Origin: G963662675 sp963676845
Lineage (GTDB): Bacteria > Bacteroidota > Bacteroidia > Bacteroidales > Prolixibacteraceae
Direction: 5' to 3'
Assembly (NCBI GenBank): GCA_963676845.2
Contig: CAXXKK010000028.1
Location: 1-64,000 of the forward strand
Length of the DNA stretch: 64,000 nucleotides
Numbering within the stretch: the stretch's first letter is position 1; each line of letters opens with the position of its first letter. The notes beneath the pieces are model-generated. The model was not told the DNA's origin. It saw only the letters and a program-made list of their open reading frames with translations, and did not search any database. Below are positions 28,031-36,577 of this stretch, piece after piece. The translations under genes and the position numbers were made by a program.

Positions 28031-28060
28031 CAAAAATAAAGATATTTATTTCACTACAAA
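28031..28060 (-). promoter_or_regulatory. Promoter of the OmpA-like gene
   Basis: Minus-strand TTTG (28060-28057), 18 nt, then TATTTTTG (28038-28031), the same arrangement and spacing as the RRM promoter. The predicted leader is about 85 nt. Confidence 0.65.
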
Positions 28061-28152
28061 TGAATGAGTTTAAAAAAATGATATCTATCTAAAAATAAAG
28101 TATTTTAGATTCATATTCAGAATCAACACATAAAGAAAAAAATCATATTGTG

Positions 28153-28857
28153 TTAGTGGGAATGCAAACCGCATTCTTTCTTAGAGTTATTCTCCCACCA
28201 CCATCTTCCAGCGCGAAAATCTTCTCCCGGTTGAATTGCTCGGGTACAAGGCGAACAACCAATACTAACATAACCTTTATCATGCAAAACATTATATGGA
28301 ACATGGTTTTCTTTTACGTAGTTGCGGCAATCATCCAGACTCCAATGTAAAAGCGGATTATACTTAACTAATGAAAAGCCTGCATCCCAGTTGAAAAATT
28401 CCAGTCCTTCCCTGTTTTGTGATTGCGAAGCCCGAAGTCCGGTAATCCAGCATTCCATACCTTCTAAAGATCTTCCCAAGGGTTCAACCTTACGAATGTG
28501 ACAGCACATTTTACGGTTTTCCACAGACGAATAAAAACTGTTTGGTCCGTTTTCAGCAATAAATGCCTCTAACTTTTCATTATTTGGATAATAAGGCTGT
28601 ATCGGTTTATTGTATTTCTCTAGTGTGCGTGCATAAACTTTATAAGTTTCCTCAAATAATCTTCCTGTATCCAGTGTTATTACTTTAACCGGAATATCAT
28701 TTTTAAAGATTATATCTGTTATCACTTGATCTTCAATTCCAAAACTTGTTGAAAAAACAAGCTTTCCCGGATATTTTTCAGCCAAAGCCTTTAGGGATTC
28801 TACTGTATCCTTTTCTTTAAATTCAATATTTAACTTTTCAGCCAATTGCTCACTCAT
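28153..28857 (-). CDS. cysH: Adenylyl-/phosphoadenylyl-sulfate reductase
   Basis: Reduces activated sulfate (APS or PAPS) to sulfite for cysteine synthesis; cytoplasmic. 234 residues. STSFGIEDQV (37-46) is the nucleotide-binding region and ECGLH at the end holds the catalytic Cys229. The cysteine pairs Cys118-Cys119 and Cys201/Cys204 are the [4Fe-4S] ligands typical of APS-preferring bacterial enzymes, so APS is the likelier substrate. Other sulfate-assimilation genes are not adjacent. Confidence 0.94.
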   Translation of the reverse strand: MSEQLAEKLNIEFKEKDTVESLKALAEKYPGKLVFSTSFGIEDQVITDIIFKNDIPVKVITLDTGRLFEETYKVYARTLEKYNKPIQPYYPNNEKLEAFIAENGPNSFYSSVENRKMCCHIRKVEPLGRSLEGMECWITGLRASQSQNREGLEFFNWDAGFSLVKYNPLLHWSLDDCRNYVKENHVPYNVLHDKGYVSIGCSPCTRAIQPGEDFRAGRWWWENNSKKECGLHSH

Positions 28858-28883
28858 AGTACAAAATTTAAGTCATGAAGCCC

Positions 28884-28891
28884 CAAAAATA
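28884..28891 (-). promoter_or_regulatory. Promoter -7 element of cysH
   Basis: Minus-strand TATTTTTG, exact TAnnTTTG, 27 bp upstream of the cysH ATG. -33 box not clear. Confidence 0.5.
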
Positions 28892-28968
28892 GTCATTTTC
28901 GTGATTATTTTAATCCACTGGATAAAACCACATAACAATGTCTGATCAAACGTCAATAAAATATTTTC

Positions 28969-28976
28969 TAAATTTG
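28969..28976 (+). promoter_or_regulatory. Promoter -7 element of the DUF819 gene
   Basis: TAAATTTG, exact TAnnTTTG, 15 bp upstream of the ATG at 28991, so a very short leader is expected. Confidence 0.5.
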
Positions 28977-28990
28977 GCGACCTGAAGATT

Positions 28991-30265
28991 ATGATACTAT
29001 ATTCAATTTTACTTTTGCTTTTCTACATGGGAGTTCCCATGTTTATAATTTATCTGACATCAAAGTCTGCAAGGGCAAAAAAAGTTGGAGCAGTCGTTAT
29101 TACTTACATTGTTGGGCTGATATTCGGGAACATTGGAATTCTTCCTCGATCATCAACGGAGCTCACTCAGATTCTTGCAGGTCAAAATGGTGTTTCTGAA
29201 GATATTTTGTTTCCCTTTCTTGAAAAAGGAATTATTAATACCTCTGATTTGCTAACGAACCAAATACTAATTCTGCAAGATACATTGATGAGTATCTCAA
29301 TAATGCTGGCAATACCAATGATCTTATTTTCACTGGATATAAAACGCTGGTTGAAACAAGCCAGAAAAGCATTGTTCTCCTTATTCTTAGGCATAATATC
29401 TTTGCTTATAGTCATTTTTATAGGTTATCAGATTTTCAATAATGATATTAGTGAATCCTGGAAAATAACAGGAATGCTGGCGGGAATTTATACAGGTGGA
29501 ACTCCTAACCTTTCTGCTATTAGTACAGCCTTAGATGTCGAGCCCAATATTTTCATTTTAGTAAATACTTACGACATTATTATTGGAGCAGTAATACTCT
29601 TATTTATATTAACATACGCTCAAAAAATATTCAAACTCTTTCTTCCTAAGTTCAAATATTCAAACCATAAATCTGATTTAGTAAAAAGAGAAACTGATCC
29701 TGACTATGAGGATTTTAATGGGATGTTAACTAAAGAAGGGATTATTCACTCTGTAAAAACATTAATGTTATCAATTTTGATATTGGGAATTGCATTTGGA
29801 CTTAGTTTCCTGACAGACAGAGAAACTACTCAAATGGTCATTATCGTATTAACCGTTACTACACTGGGGATTATTGCCAGTTTATTTAAATCCGTCAATA
29901 AAATTGAAAAAAGTTTTCAGCTGGGAATGTACTTTATAACCGTATTTTCACTTGTAATTGCCAGTATGAGTGATTTAAATCAAATCATCAACATCGAATA
30001 TTTATTCCTCTTTTTATTTGTATTAGTCGCTGTAGTTGGATCAATGCTGGTACATGTCTTTCTTTCGTGGGTTTTTAAAGTTGATACAGACACCACTATA
30101 ATAACCATAACTGCACTTACTTACTCAACACCTTTTGTTCCGGTTGTAGCAGGCACTTTAAAGAATAAAGAAGTAATTGTTTCCGGATTGACAATTGGAA
30201 TTCTCGGATACGCTTTCGGTAATTACCTGGGAATTGGAATAGCATATTTTATCCAGGGATTATAA
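28991..30265 (+). CDS. DUF819-family integral membrane protein
   Basis: A 424-residue polytopic inner-membrane protein with about ten to twelve hydrophobic helices. The motif TGGTPNLSAISTALDV at about 170-185 is like the conserved Gly-Gly-x-x-Asn region of DUF819 proteins, which resemble transporters; a second half-like segment lies after about residue 250. Substrate is unknown. Monocistronic, divergent from cysH, and followed by a region with decayed sequence. Confidence 0.75.
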   Translation: MILYSILLLLFYMGVPMFIIYLTSKSARAKKVGAVVITYIVGLIFGNIGILPRSSTELTQILAGQNGVSEDILFPFLEKGIINTSDLLTNQILILQDTLMSISIMLAIPMILFSLDIKRWLKQARKALFSLFLGIISLLIVIFIGYQIFNNDISESWKITGMLAGIYTGGTPNLSAISTALDVEPNIFILVNTYDIIIGAVILLFILTYAQKIFKLFLPKFKYSNHKSDLVKRETDPDYEDFNGMLTKEGIIHSVKTLMLSILILGIAFGLSFLTDRETTQMVIIVLTVTTLGIIASLFKSVNKIEKSFQLGMYFITVFSLVIASMSDLNQIINIEYLFLFLFVLVAVVGSMLVHVFLSWVFKVDTDTTIITITALTYSTPFVPVVAGTLKNKEVIVSGLTIGILGYAFGNYLGIGIAYFIQGL

Positions 30266-30575
30266 GTTTAAAGGAGGGTATTCAAGAAACGATGTATTGG
30301 TCAAAGAAATAACGAAGAAATTCAAATCCTTTGATTTTATTAGTCCCCCAGCAAGTCTACCCCTCCCCTTGCCAACTTTTCTGCTCCAACTGGCAATAGA
30401 GAGCTGTCCATTGGTAATTTTTCGGCTTCAATCGACATAGTTGCCCCCTTCCCTCGGCAGTTTTTGGCTTTCTACACAATTTCATATCCGATAAGCAATT
30501 GTGTTATCCCGAAGAAAAAACAATCACTATAAAACATCAATTTTTTGTTTTCATTGTTAGTTGTGTTTATTGGTT
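30266..30575. other. Intergenic region with a possible gene relic
   Basis: 310 bp between the convergent DUF819 and methyltransferase genes. On the minus strand a frame is open from about 30471 to a stop at 30340. It contains an ATG at 30438 followed by MSIEAEKLPMDSSLLPVGAE, and its G-rich composition is unlike the surroundings. It looks like the end of a lost gene, possibly of mobile origin, but I cannot name the family. No terminator hairpin with a clear U-tract was seen. Confidence 0.35.
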
Positions 30576-31613
30576 TTAATTTGTTTCACGTATTTTTTTA
30601 GCCGACAAAACAAGTGTAGGAAAGGCATAGCTCCCATCGGGATGTTTTACCCGAAAATCACTAAAACCAGCTTCTGTCAATGCTTTTTTTAGTGTTTCTT
30701 CCGGGAGTTGGTGTGTTGGATACCCCATAATGCGGGTTTGTAGCTCTACAAGGGCAAGGGTCAATTCATTTTCTTTGTCTATTGCTTTATCACAAATGTG
30801 GTTTGAGATGAGAATCCCACCTGGTTTCATCGAGTGGTTTACTTTTTTCAGAAATGCAACAAGAGAGTCATTATTGCTGGCTAATTCATACAAGAAATGG
30901 GAGCTAAAAAACAAGTCGTAGCCCTTACCAAACGATTCGTCTTTTTTGATGTCGAAATCGTGATAGGTTATGCGGGTAAAATCCTTTTCGTTTTGTTTAA
31001 CTTCTTTGGCTATTTGACAAACTGTCGGCAAGTCATACACATGGGCTTGAAGATTTGGGTTTTCCCGCAAAAGAGCATACGAATAGTATCCAATACTTCC
31101 TGCAAAATCACACATATTGGTACAGGAATTAAACTCAGGAATGGTTTTTATGAACGAAACTACGTTTTGTATTGAACCAGCCTTTGCTCCCTGTTCCATG
31201 TTTAATGTAGTTTCTTTCGAACTCCACATTTTCCCGTCAAAATCGGGCTTTTCTCCTTTTAATACAGTTTCTAAATAATCGAAGGGACCTGAACTTCCTG
31301 CGAATCGTTTTACTTCATGTAGCTGATTGACTTCAGATTTCTGAATCAGATATTCTTTAGATAAGGTTGCCAAACAGTAACTGTTGTCCTTTCTTGATAC
31401 TAATCCAATTGTATCCAATACTTTTAGAAGAGCTTCGGTAACGTCCTTTTGCGTCTGAAGCCTATCTGCAATTTCAGTAAGAGTAAGAGTTGTCCCGGAA
31501 AGAATCTCAAACAATTTGATGTTGATTGCTGCATTGATAACTTTGGGCAAATAGCTGATGTATAGAATATTGTTTATTTTACTATACGGTGTTTTGAGTA
31601 TTGGTACATTCAT
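30576..31613 (-). CDS. SAM-dependent O-methyltransferase with winged-helix dimerisation domain
   Basis: A 345-residue enzyme of the plant-type (family 2) O-methyltransferase group. An N-terminal winged-helix dimerisation domain covers about 10-100 (LTEIADRLQTQKDVTEALLK). The Rossmann domain follows, with a SAM loop around MCDFAGSIGYYSYALL, YDLP, and a later segment SHFLYELA with catalytic-region residues. The canonical DxGGGxG is replaced by DFAGSIG. Such enzymes usually act in secondary metabolism. Here it lies downstream of feoB on the same strand, 189 bp away, with relic sequence between. The substrate is unknown. Confidence 0.78.
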   Translation of the reverse strand: MNVPILKTPYSKINNILYISYLPKVINAAINIKLFEILSGTTLTLTEIADRLQTQKDVTEALLKVLDTIGLVSRKDNSYCLATLSKEYLIQKSEVNQLHEVKRFAGSSGPFDYLETVLKGEKPDFDGKMWSSKETTLNMEQGAKAGSIQNVVSFIKTIPEFNSCTNMCDFAGSIGYYSYALLRENPNLQAHVYDLPTVCQIAKEVKQNEKDFTRITYHDFDIKKDESFGKGYDLFFSSHFLYELASNNDSLVAFLKKVNHSMKPGGILISNHICDKAIDKENELTLALVELQTRIMGYPTHQLPEETLKKALTEAGFSDFRVKHPDGSYAFPTLVLSAKKIRETN

Positions 31614-31634
31614 GTTATATGATTTTTTATTTTT

Positions 31635-31802
31635 TTAATCGCCTCTTTCCAATCGAAAATTATATTCTCTTAAAAATGTGGCAGAATGTTTCGTAATATT
31701 TCTCAGGCGTTCGTCATATGAATCATTTTCCGATGTAACCTGATAATTCTGTATATTGAATATGCTACGATTAAGATAAAAGTTACATGTTAATCTGTTA
31801 AA
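31635..31802 (-). pseudogene. Coding-like frame without a start codon, downstream of feoB
   Basis: In frame with feoB and directly after its stop, the minus strand stays open to a TAA at 31635-31637. The translation looks protein-like near its end (YDERLRNITKHSATFLREYN). It has no ATG or GTG, and TTG only six codons before the stop. It may be the tail of a deleted gene or a lost extension. I do not recognise the family. Confidence 0.35.
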
Positions 31803-34316
31803 TTATAATAGAAGGTTTCCTGTCTGGTATACCACAAAAGCCACAATCCATGCCATCCCTGTGGTATAAGCCATTGTGAATATTGCCCATCCCCAGTTTG
31901 ACTCCTTTTTTATGGCTGCAATTACAGCAATGCACGGGAAATAGATCAAAATAAATAGCATGAAGCTGAATGCCATCAAAGGGGTAAATACCTTTTGTCC
32001 TTTTAACTTTCCTGATTGATGGGTTTGATTTTGCAGGTTAGAGATCAGTGCTCCCGATGTTTCATCGGCCTCCATGTCTGCATTGTATAAAACACCCATC
32101 GTGCTCACCACTATTTCTTTGGCTGCCAACCCGGTAATTATGCTTACGCCCATTTTCCAGTCGTAACCGAGTGGTGCGATTATCGGCTCAATAGCATGTC
32201 CTAGTCTACCTATATAAGATTGATCTTGTCTTTCAGATGCCTGTAAAATTTTTAGTTGTTGAATCTGTTCTTCTTGCGTTTCTTCATCAAGCGTGGCGTT
32301 ATTAATTTTAGCAATTTGTTCGTTGTAATCCTGACTGTATGAAATATTTTTCGGGAAATAACCCAAAGCCCATATTAATACAGAAGCAACCATGATTGTT
32401 GTACCTATTTTTTTTAGATATTCCCGTCCTTTGTACCACATGTGTAAAGAGGTATTTTTAAAGGTAGGGATACGATAAGGAGGGAGCTCCATTACAAAAG
32501 GAACTTCTTTTTTCGAAAAAGCAACTTTTTTCAATATTAAAGCAACAATAACCGCTATTACTATTCCTATTACATAAATAGAAAATAACATCAATCCCTG
32601 GTTTTTTGGGAAAAATGCAGAGATTAGCAATATATAAACGGGTAAGCGCGCACTACACGACATAAATGGGGTAATGAGCATAGTAAGAAGCCTGTCGTTT
32701 CTGTTTTCCAGGGTACGTGTTGCCATTATTGCCGGAACATTGCATCCAAATCCCATAATTAATGGTATAAACGATTTGCCATGCAGCCCTATTTTATGCA
32801 TTAATTTGTCCATAATAAAAGCAGCACGGGCCATGTAGCCGGTATCTTCCATCAAAGAAATAAAGAAAAACAATATCAATATATTGGGAAGAAAGATGAT
32901 AACACTACCAACACCACCTATAATACCGGTTACCAGTAAATCTTTAAAAATACCTTCGGGCATTATATTGCTTACCCAATCACCTAAAGCGGCCACACCT
33001 GCATCTATCCAATCCATTGGATAACTGCCTATTGTAAAAGTAGCCTGAAACATCAGCCACATAAAAAATAAGAAAATAGGAAATCCTAATATTTTATGAG
33101 TAAACAGATCATCAAGATTACGGACTTTTCCATGAAGCCGCTTCGGTTCCCTGTATGTTTCCTTTAGTGCTCCGGTAATAAACCCATATTTTGCATCGGT
33201 AATAATAGTTTCTGAGTTTTCTGCATATTCCTGTTCCAGTTCTTTTACCACATTATTTGCAGAGGAATTTATTTTTTCAAAATTTGGCAGAATCTTAAGT
33301 TGTTCTTGAGTCGTTTGGTCTGTTTCTATAAGCTTTATAGCAATATATCTTAGTGGGTATTTATCTGCTAGCCCGACATTTTCATAAAGTTCTTCCTCTA
33401 TCAGTTTAATCCCGTTTTCAATCATTTTGCCATAATTAATGTGTATGTATCTCACATCAGGATCACGATCTTCATAAACATCAATTAGTTTTTTCAATAA
33501 TTCGTTAATGCCTTTTCCTTTGGATGCTACTGTTGGAATAATGGGAATTCCTAGCATTTTACCCAGCTTCTCGTAATCGAACTTAATTCCTTTTTTCTCC
33601 AGTTCGTCGTACATGTTCAGGGCTATCACCACTTTTATATCCATATCGATTAGCTGAGTGGTGAGGTATAAATTGCGTTCGAGGTTAGAAGCATCAACTA
33701 CGTTTACCACAATGTCCGGCATTTTTTCGGCAATGTGGTTACGAACATATAATTCTTCCGGAGAGTATTCAGTTATGGAATAGGTGCCCGGCAAATCGAC
33801 AATGTTAAATCGATATCCGTATTTTTTCATGACAGCTTCTTTTGCATCAACTGTAACACCTCCGTAATTTCCTACCCGTTCACGCGAACCAGAAGCATAG
33901 TTAAACAATGTTGTTTTCCCGCTATTGGGGTTTCCTATCAGAGCAATATCTATAATTTCTCCTTTTTCCCGGGCAGAAATTTTTAGTTTTTCATTTACAG
34001 TTGTGCCGTTAAATCCCGTTTCGGGAATATCCTTCACATCAGTTCCGGATACAATCTCCACCATCCTGGCTTCGCTTTTTCTTAACGAAAGGTTGTAGCC
34101 CATTACTTCGTATTCTATGGGATCTTTTAACGGTGCATTTTTAATTACAGTAACTTTTTTCCCTTTTATAAAACCCATTTCAGTAATACGTTTCCGAAAA
34201 GCACCATGCCCATGAACTTTAGTAATAATAGCTGATTCTCCGGAGAGCAGACAGGAAAGGGATTTGTTCTTTTCGTCAAAACATACTTCGTGTCTTTGTC
34301 TCATTTTATTTTTCAT
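31803..34316 (-). CDS. feoB: Ferrous iron transporter, FeoA-FeoB fusion
   Basis: An inner-membrane Fe2+ importer, 837 residues. A FeoA SH3-like domain lies at about 17-92 (MGFIKGKKVTVIKNAPLKDP) and the G domain from about 122: G1 GNPNSGKT (128-135), G3 DLPG (174-177), G4 NMYD (234-237). The polytopic FeoB core follows, with Gate motifs and the conserved PLIMGFGCNVPAIMATRTLE region with Cys. FeoA-FeoB fusion is usual in Bacteroidetes. ATG codons lie at 34316 and four codons on. It sits between metal-related genes. No Fur box was recognised upstream. Confidence 0.95.
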   Translation of the reverse strand: MKNKMRQRHEVCFDEKNKSLSCLLSGESAIITKVHGHGAFRKRITEMGFIKGKKVTVIKNAPLKDPIEYEVMGYNLSLRKSEARMVEIVSGTDVKDIPETGFNGTTVNEKLKISAREKGEIIDIALIGNPNSGKTTLFNYASGSRERVGNYGGVTVDAKEAVMKKYGYRFNIVDLPGTYSITEYSPEELYVRNHIAEKMPDIVVNVVDASNLERNLYLTTQLIDMDIKVVIALNMYDELEKKGIKFDYEKLGKMLGIPIIPTVASKGKGINELLKKLIDVYEDRDPDVRYIHINYGKMIENGIKLIEEELYENVGLADKYPLRYIAIKLIETDQTTQEQLKILPNFEKINSSANNVVKELEQEYAENSETIITDAKYGFITGALKETYREPKRLHGKVRNLDDLFTHKILGFPIFLFFMWLMFQATFTIGSYPMDWIDAGVAALGDWVSNIMPEGIFKDLLVTGIIGGVGSVIIFLPNILILFFFISLMEDTGYMARAAFIMDKLMHKIGLHGKSFIPLIMGFGCNVPAIMATRTLENRNDRLLTMLITPFMSCSARLPVYILLISAFFPKNQGLMLFSIYVIGIVIAVIVALILKKVAFSKKEVPFVMELPPYRIPTFKNTSLHMWYKGREYLKKIGTTIMVASVLIWALGYFPKNISYSQDYNEQIAKINNATLDEETQEEQIQQLKILQASERQDQSYIGRLGHAIEPIIAPLGYDWKMGVSIITGLAAKEIVVSTMGVLYNADMEADETSGALISNLQNQTHQSGKLKGQKVFTPLMAFSFMLFILIYFPCIAVIAAIKKESNWGWAIFTMAYTTGMAWIVAFVVYQTGNLLL

Positions 34317-34367
34317 GTTATTGGATGTGTGGCTTTATAATCAGGCAGATCATAGGTATAGGGTCTT

Positions 34368-34472
34368 TTATGAGTTTTTGCTTTGTTGCTTCAAATCCAT
34401 TTCTCTCAACAAATTTTTTAAATGATAATACAGACCATCTTGTCCGTACTCTATCCCATAATATTCATACAA
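34368..34472 (-). other. Possible 34-residue ORF or relic upstream of feoB
   Basis: A TTG-initiated minus-strand frame encoding MYEYYGIEYGQDGLYYHLKN and a short tail, ending 51 bp before feoB. The Tyr-rich, helical-looking sequence is coding-like. No database family is recognised, and it may be the tail of a lost gene. The 310 bp upstream of feoB otherwise shows no exact TAnnTTTG promoter. Confidence 0.3.
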
Positions 34473-34626
34473 TGTGAAAAAAATGACTTGTCAGTTTTCC
34501 CCATGGATAATGTGTGGTTTATCTTTCATTTTATTCATCACCCAAAATAAAACAAACAAAAAAGAAAGGACAATCCCTAATAAGAGGGGTTTTATGTAGA
34601 AGTAGCCTCCTAAAAGTAGGGTAAGA

Positions 34627-34989
34627 TTGTTGCATTTTCCTTTGATTATAGGTGTATTAACACTAACTTTTTTATGTGCCGGGGTTTTCAAGCTTAGGCA
34701 AAAAATGCAGGAAACATCATCTGTTTATTTTCGGAGTCCGGCCTATCCTTTCTTTCAGATATTATATATCCTTTTATCTGTATGGATTATCGTATTTGCA
34801 TTTATCAGTAAACCTTCAGAAACATCATTAGGTATGCTAAACCTGGTAATTGGCACAATATCATATTATTTTGTCATGAAGCGCTTTCCTTTCCTAAAAG
34901 AGTGGAACCCGTTGGGTTTAATTCGTTCTTTACCGCAAACAAGGTCAGTACGAGCTAATAAAAAAAGGTTTGTTTCGAAAAACAGATAA
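34627..34989 (+). pseudogene. C-terminal fragment of an APC-family amino-acid permease
   Basis: The frame begins at a TTG, with a stop at 34603, and encodes 120 residues. They match only the last helices of an APC permease: TFLCAGVFKLRQKMQ, then the FRSPAYPFFQILYILL segment, then a final helix around NLVIGTISYYFVMK and a basic tail. A complete permease would have about 450 residues, and the missing ten helices are not upstream. This is best read as a deletion remnant. The same DNA on the minus strand also holds a 66-codon TTG-start frame that I do not support. Confidence 0.55.
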
Positions 34990-35055
34990 CGACAAATTTT
35001 GGGTAAACATTATTGAAAACGAATAGAGTGCTCACGAAAAATAGAAGAAATAATA

Positions 35056-35580
35056 ATGAAACATAAAACAAAAAGAAAAACATTAAATCGCGATATGCGT
35101 TCGTTGCATCGTAATATCGGTTTCTTTGTTGTAGGACTTATAATTATTTTTAGTATAAACGGGATAGTTCTTATATATAGAAATACTGAATTTCTGAAAA
35201 AAGAAAAATTTGTAGAAAAAACCTTAGATCCGAATTTGGAAGCATCAGAACTGGGGAAAGTTTTATACTTAAGAAACTTTAAAGTTTTAAAAGAAGAAGA
35301 AGAAATGGTCTATTTTCAGGATGGAACCTATAATAAAGTGACTGGTGATATAAAATACTCGTCGAAAGAACTGCCTGCTTTTCTTAGCAAGTTTAATAAA
35401 CTACATATGTCTTCCAGTATAGAATTGGTACATTGGGCTTCTTTAATTTTTGGAATATTATTGATGTTTTTGGCAATATCTTCTTTTTGGATGTACAAAC
35501 CCCAAACAAGAATGTTTCGAAGGAGAGTTTTTATAGCTTTTATTGGTGTTACTTTTGCCGTAATATTATTATTCCTGTAA
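35056..35580 (+). CDS. PepSY-associated transmembrane protein
   Basis: A 174-residue inner-membrane protein. A basic N-terminus (RDMRSLHRNIGFF) leads into helix 1 at about 20-42, a soluble periplasmic part at about 45-130, then two helices at about 125-148 and 155-174. This is the layout of PepSY-TM proteins, which often accompany iron or siderophore uptake genes and, in some cases, ferric reductases. It lies between feoB and the zur-like operon with no tight linkage to either. A redox or metal-uptake role is inferred from family and place. Confidence 0.72.
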   Translation: MKHKTKRKTLNRDMRSLHRNIGFFVVGLIIIFSINGIVLIYRNTEFLKKEKFVEKTLDPNLEASELGKVLYLRNFKVLKEEEEMVYFQDGTYNKVTGDIKYSSKELPAFLSKFNKLHMSSSIELVHWASLIFGILLMFLAISSFWMYKPQTRMFRRRVFIAFIGVTFAVILLFL

Positions 35581-35710
35581 TTATATAACTCAAGTTTTTT
35601 TGTATTACTTATCTTTCTTATTCAACAGAAAGATTATCGTATTAGGTATCCCTAATAAAATACATTTTATAGAGAAGCATCGTAATTTATTTTTTTGTTT
35701 TAATATTTAA

Positions 35711-35725
35711 TGCAACAATGTTGCA
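35711..35725. promoter_or_regulatory. Fur-family operator 1 (7-1-7 palindrome)
   Basis: TGCAACA-A-TGTTGCA, extended to 9-1-9 with flanking AA/TT (35709-35727). The 7-1-7 form is typical of Fur/Zur/PerR boxes. It lies just upstream of, and overlaps, the predicted -33 region of the regulator's own promoter. Confidence 0.75.
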
Positions 35726-35744
35726 TTTTAAAAAATCTGTTTAC

Positions 35745-35752
35745 TATATTTG
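35745..35752 (+). promoter_or_regulatory. Promoter -7 element of the zur-like operon
   Basis: TATATTTG, exact TAnnTTTG, 28 bp before the ATG at 35780. A TTG at 35721-35723 lies 21 nt upstream as a candidate -33. It is located between and overlapping the two operators. Confidence 0.65.
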
Positions 35753-35765
35753 CAACATTGTTGCA
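35751..35765. promoter_or_regulatory. Fur-family operator 2 (7-1-7 palindrome)
   Basis: TGCAACA-T-TGTTGCA, the same half-sites as operator 1 with a different central base. The centre is 40 bp from that of operator 1, about four helical turns. It overlaps the last bases of the -7 element and the start point, as expected for repression. Confidence 0.75.
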
Positions 35766-35779
35766 TCTATTTGTCATAT

Positions 35780-36187
35780 ATGGAAACACTAGATATTTTA
35801 CAAGAGCATAAATTAAAAAGAACTGCTTGTCGGGAGGGAATTTTAGAAGTAATGCTTAATTCAGGACATGCACTTTCTGAAAATGAAATAAAGGATGAAT
35901 TGAACGGGAATTATGATAGAACAACATTTTACCGTTCATTTAAAACTCTTCTTGAAAAAAAGATTATCCACAAAATTGTAGTGGATAACCAGGTAGTGAA
36001 ATATGCTCTTGATAATTCGGTTACACATAAAAACGAACATGCTCATTTTTATTGCAAAAGGTGTAATAGTGTGATTTGTTTGGATGATATTCCGATTGAT
36101 GAACCTGAAATTCCTCAGGGCTTTGAAGCTTATGAAACAGAAGTGATTATTAAGGGTGTATGTAATATTTGCAAAAGTTCAAAGTAA
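35780..36187 (+). CDS. Fur-family metal-responsive repressor, Zur-like
   Basis: A DNA-binding regulator of 135 residues. The winged helix covers about 1-75 (DILQEHKLKRTACREGILEV; DRTTFYRSFKTLLEKKII) and the C-terminal dimerisation/metal domain has structural zinc cysteines in YCKRCNSVICLD and CNICKSS, plus HKNEHAHFYC as probable sensing-site ligands. I start it at the ATG at 35780: an in-frame start at 35750 would place codons inside operator 2 and adds residues unlike the family. It is first in an operon for a ZnuD-like receptor and His-rich lipoproteins, so zinc sensing is more likely than iron. The two palindromes at its promoter imply autoregulation. Confidence 0.85.
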   Translation: METLDILQEHKLKRTACREGILEVMLNSGHALSENEIKDELNGNYDRTTFYRSFKTLLEKKIIHKIVVDNQVVKYALDNSVTHKNEHAHFYCKRCNSVICLDDIPIDEPEIPQGFEAYETEVIIKGVCNICKSSK

Positions 36188-36190
36188 AAG

Positions 36191-36529
36191 TTGTATAAAG
36201 GGAAAAAACATATAGCCTTTTCTTTATTGCTGGTATTTTTTTCACTAATCGTTTACCAGCCGATTCATATCATTGGACATCATTCGCACAAACACAATTG
36301 TTCTTCTGGCTTTTGTAAAGTGACAGAACCAGGGCACCTTGTTTTTCAAAATGATGAACACTGTTTTATTTGCGATTACGAATTTACAATAAATGGCCTG
36401 CCTGAAGAATTCAATACTCCTTTTATTGAAAGTTGTTTTTATGAATTAAAGCCAGACAAAATGCAGGTCATGTTTTTGGGGGAGATAATTATTCACACTT
36501 CTCCTCGTGCACCTCCATTTCTTTCATAG
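36191..36529 (+). CDS. Small His/Cys-rich exported or membrane protein
   Basis: A 112-residue protein starting with TTG, 3 bp after the regulator stop. A hydrophobic segment at about 8-24 acts as signal or anchor. It is followed by IHIIGHHSHKHNCSSGFC and then HCFICDYEF, dense in potential metal ligands (His and Cys). I do not know a named family. Similar short His-rich proteins often precede TonB receptors for metals in Bacteroidetes. A metal-binding periplasmic accessory for zinc (or copper) is inferred from composition and operon position. Confidence 0.7.
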   Translation: MYKGKKHIAFSLLLVFFSLIVYQPIHIIGHHSHKHNCSSGFCKVTEPGHLVFQNDEHCFICDYEFTINGLPEEFNTPFIESCFYELKPDKMQVMFLGEIIIHTSPRAPPFLS

Positions 36530-36577
36530 CCTTTTTTATTCTCCTTTTTAGTTAAGAAATATAAAATTACAGGTTTT

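Noticed and set aside
34491..34691. 66-codon minus-strand ORF with a hydrophobic segment
   Set aside because: TTG start only, no recognised family, and it overlaps an APC-permease fragment on the other strand that has clear family resemblance.
35750..35779. Upstream in-frame start for the Fur-family gene
   Set aside because: These ten codons lie inside the second palindrome and at the transcription start, and the resulting residues do not resemble the family N-terminus; ATG at 35780 fits.
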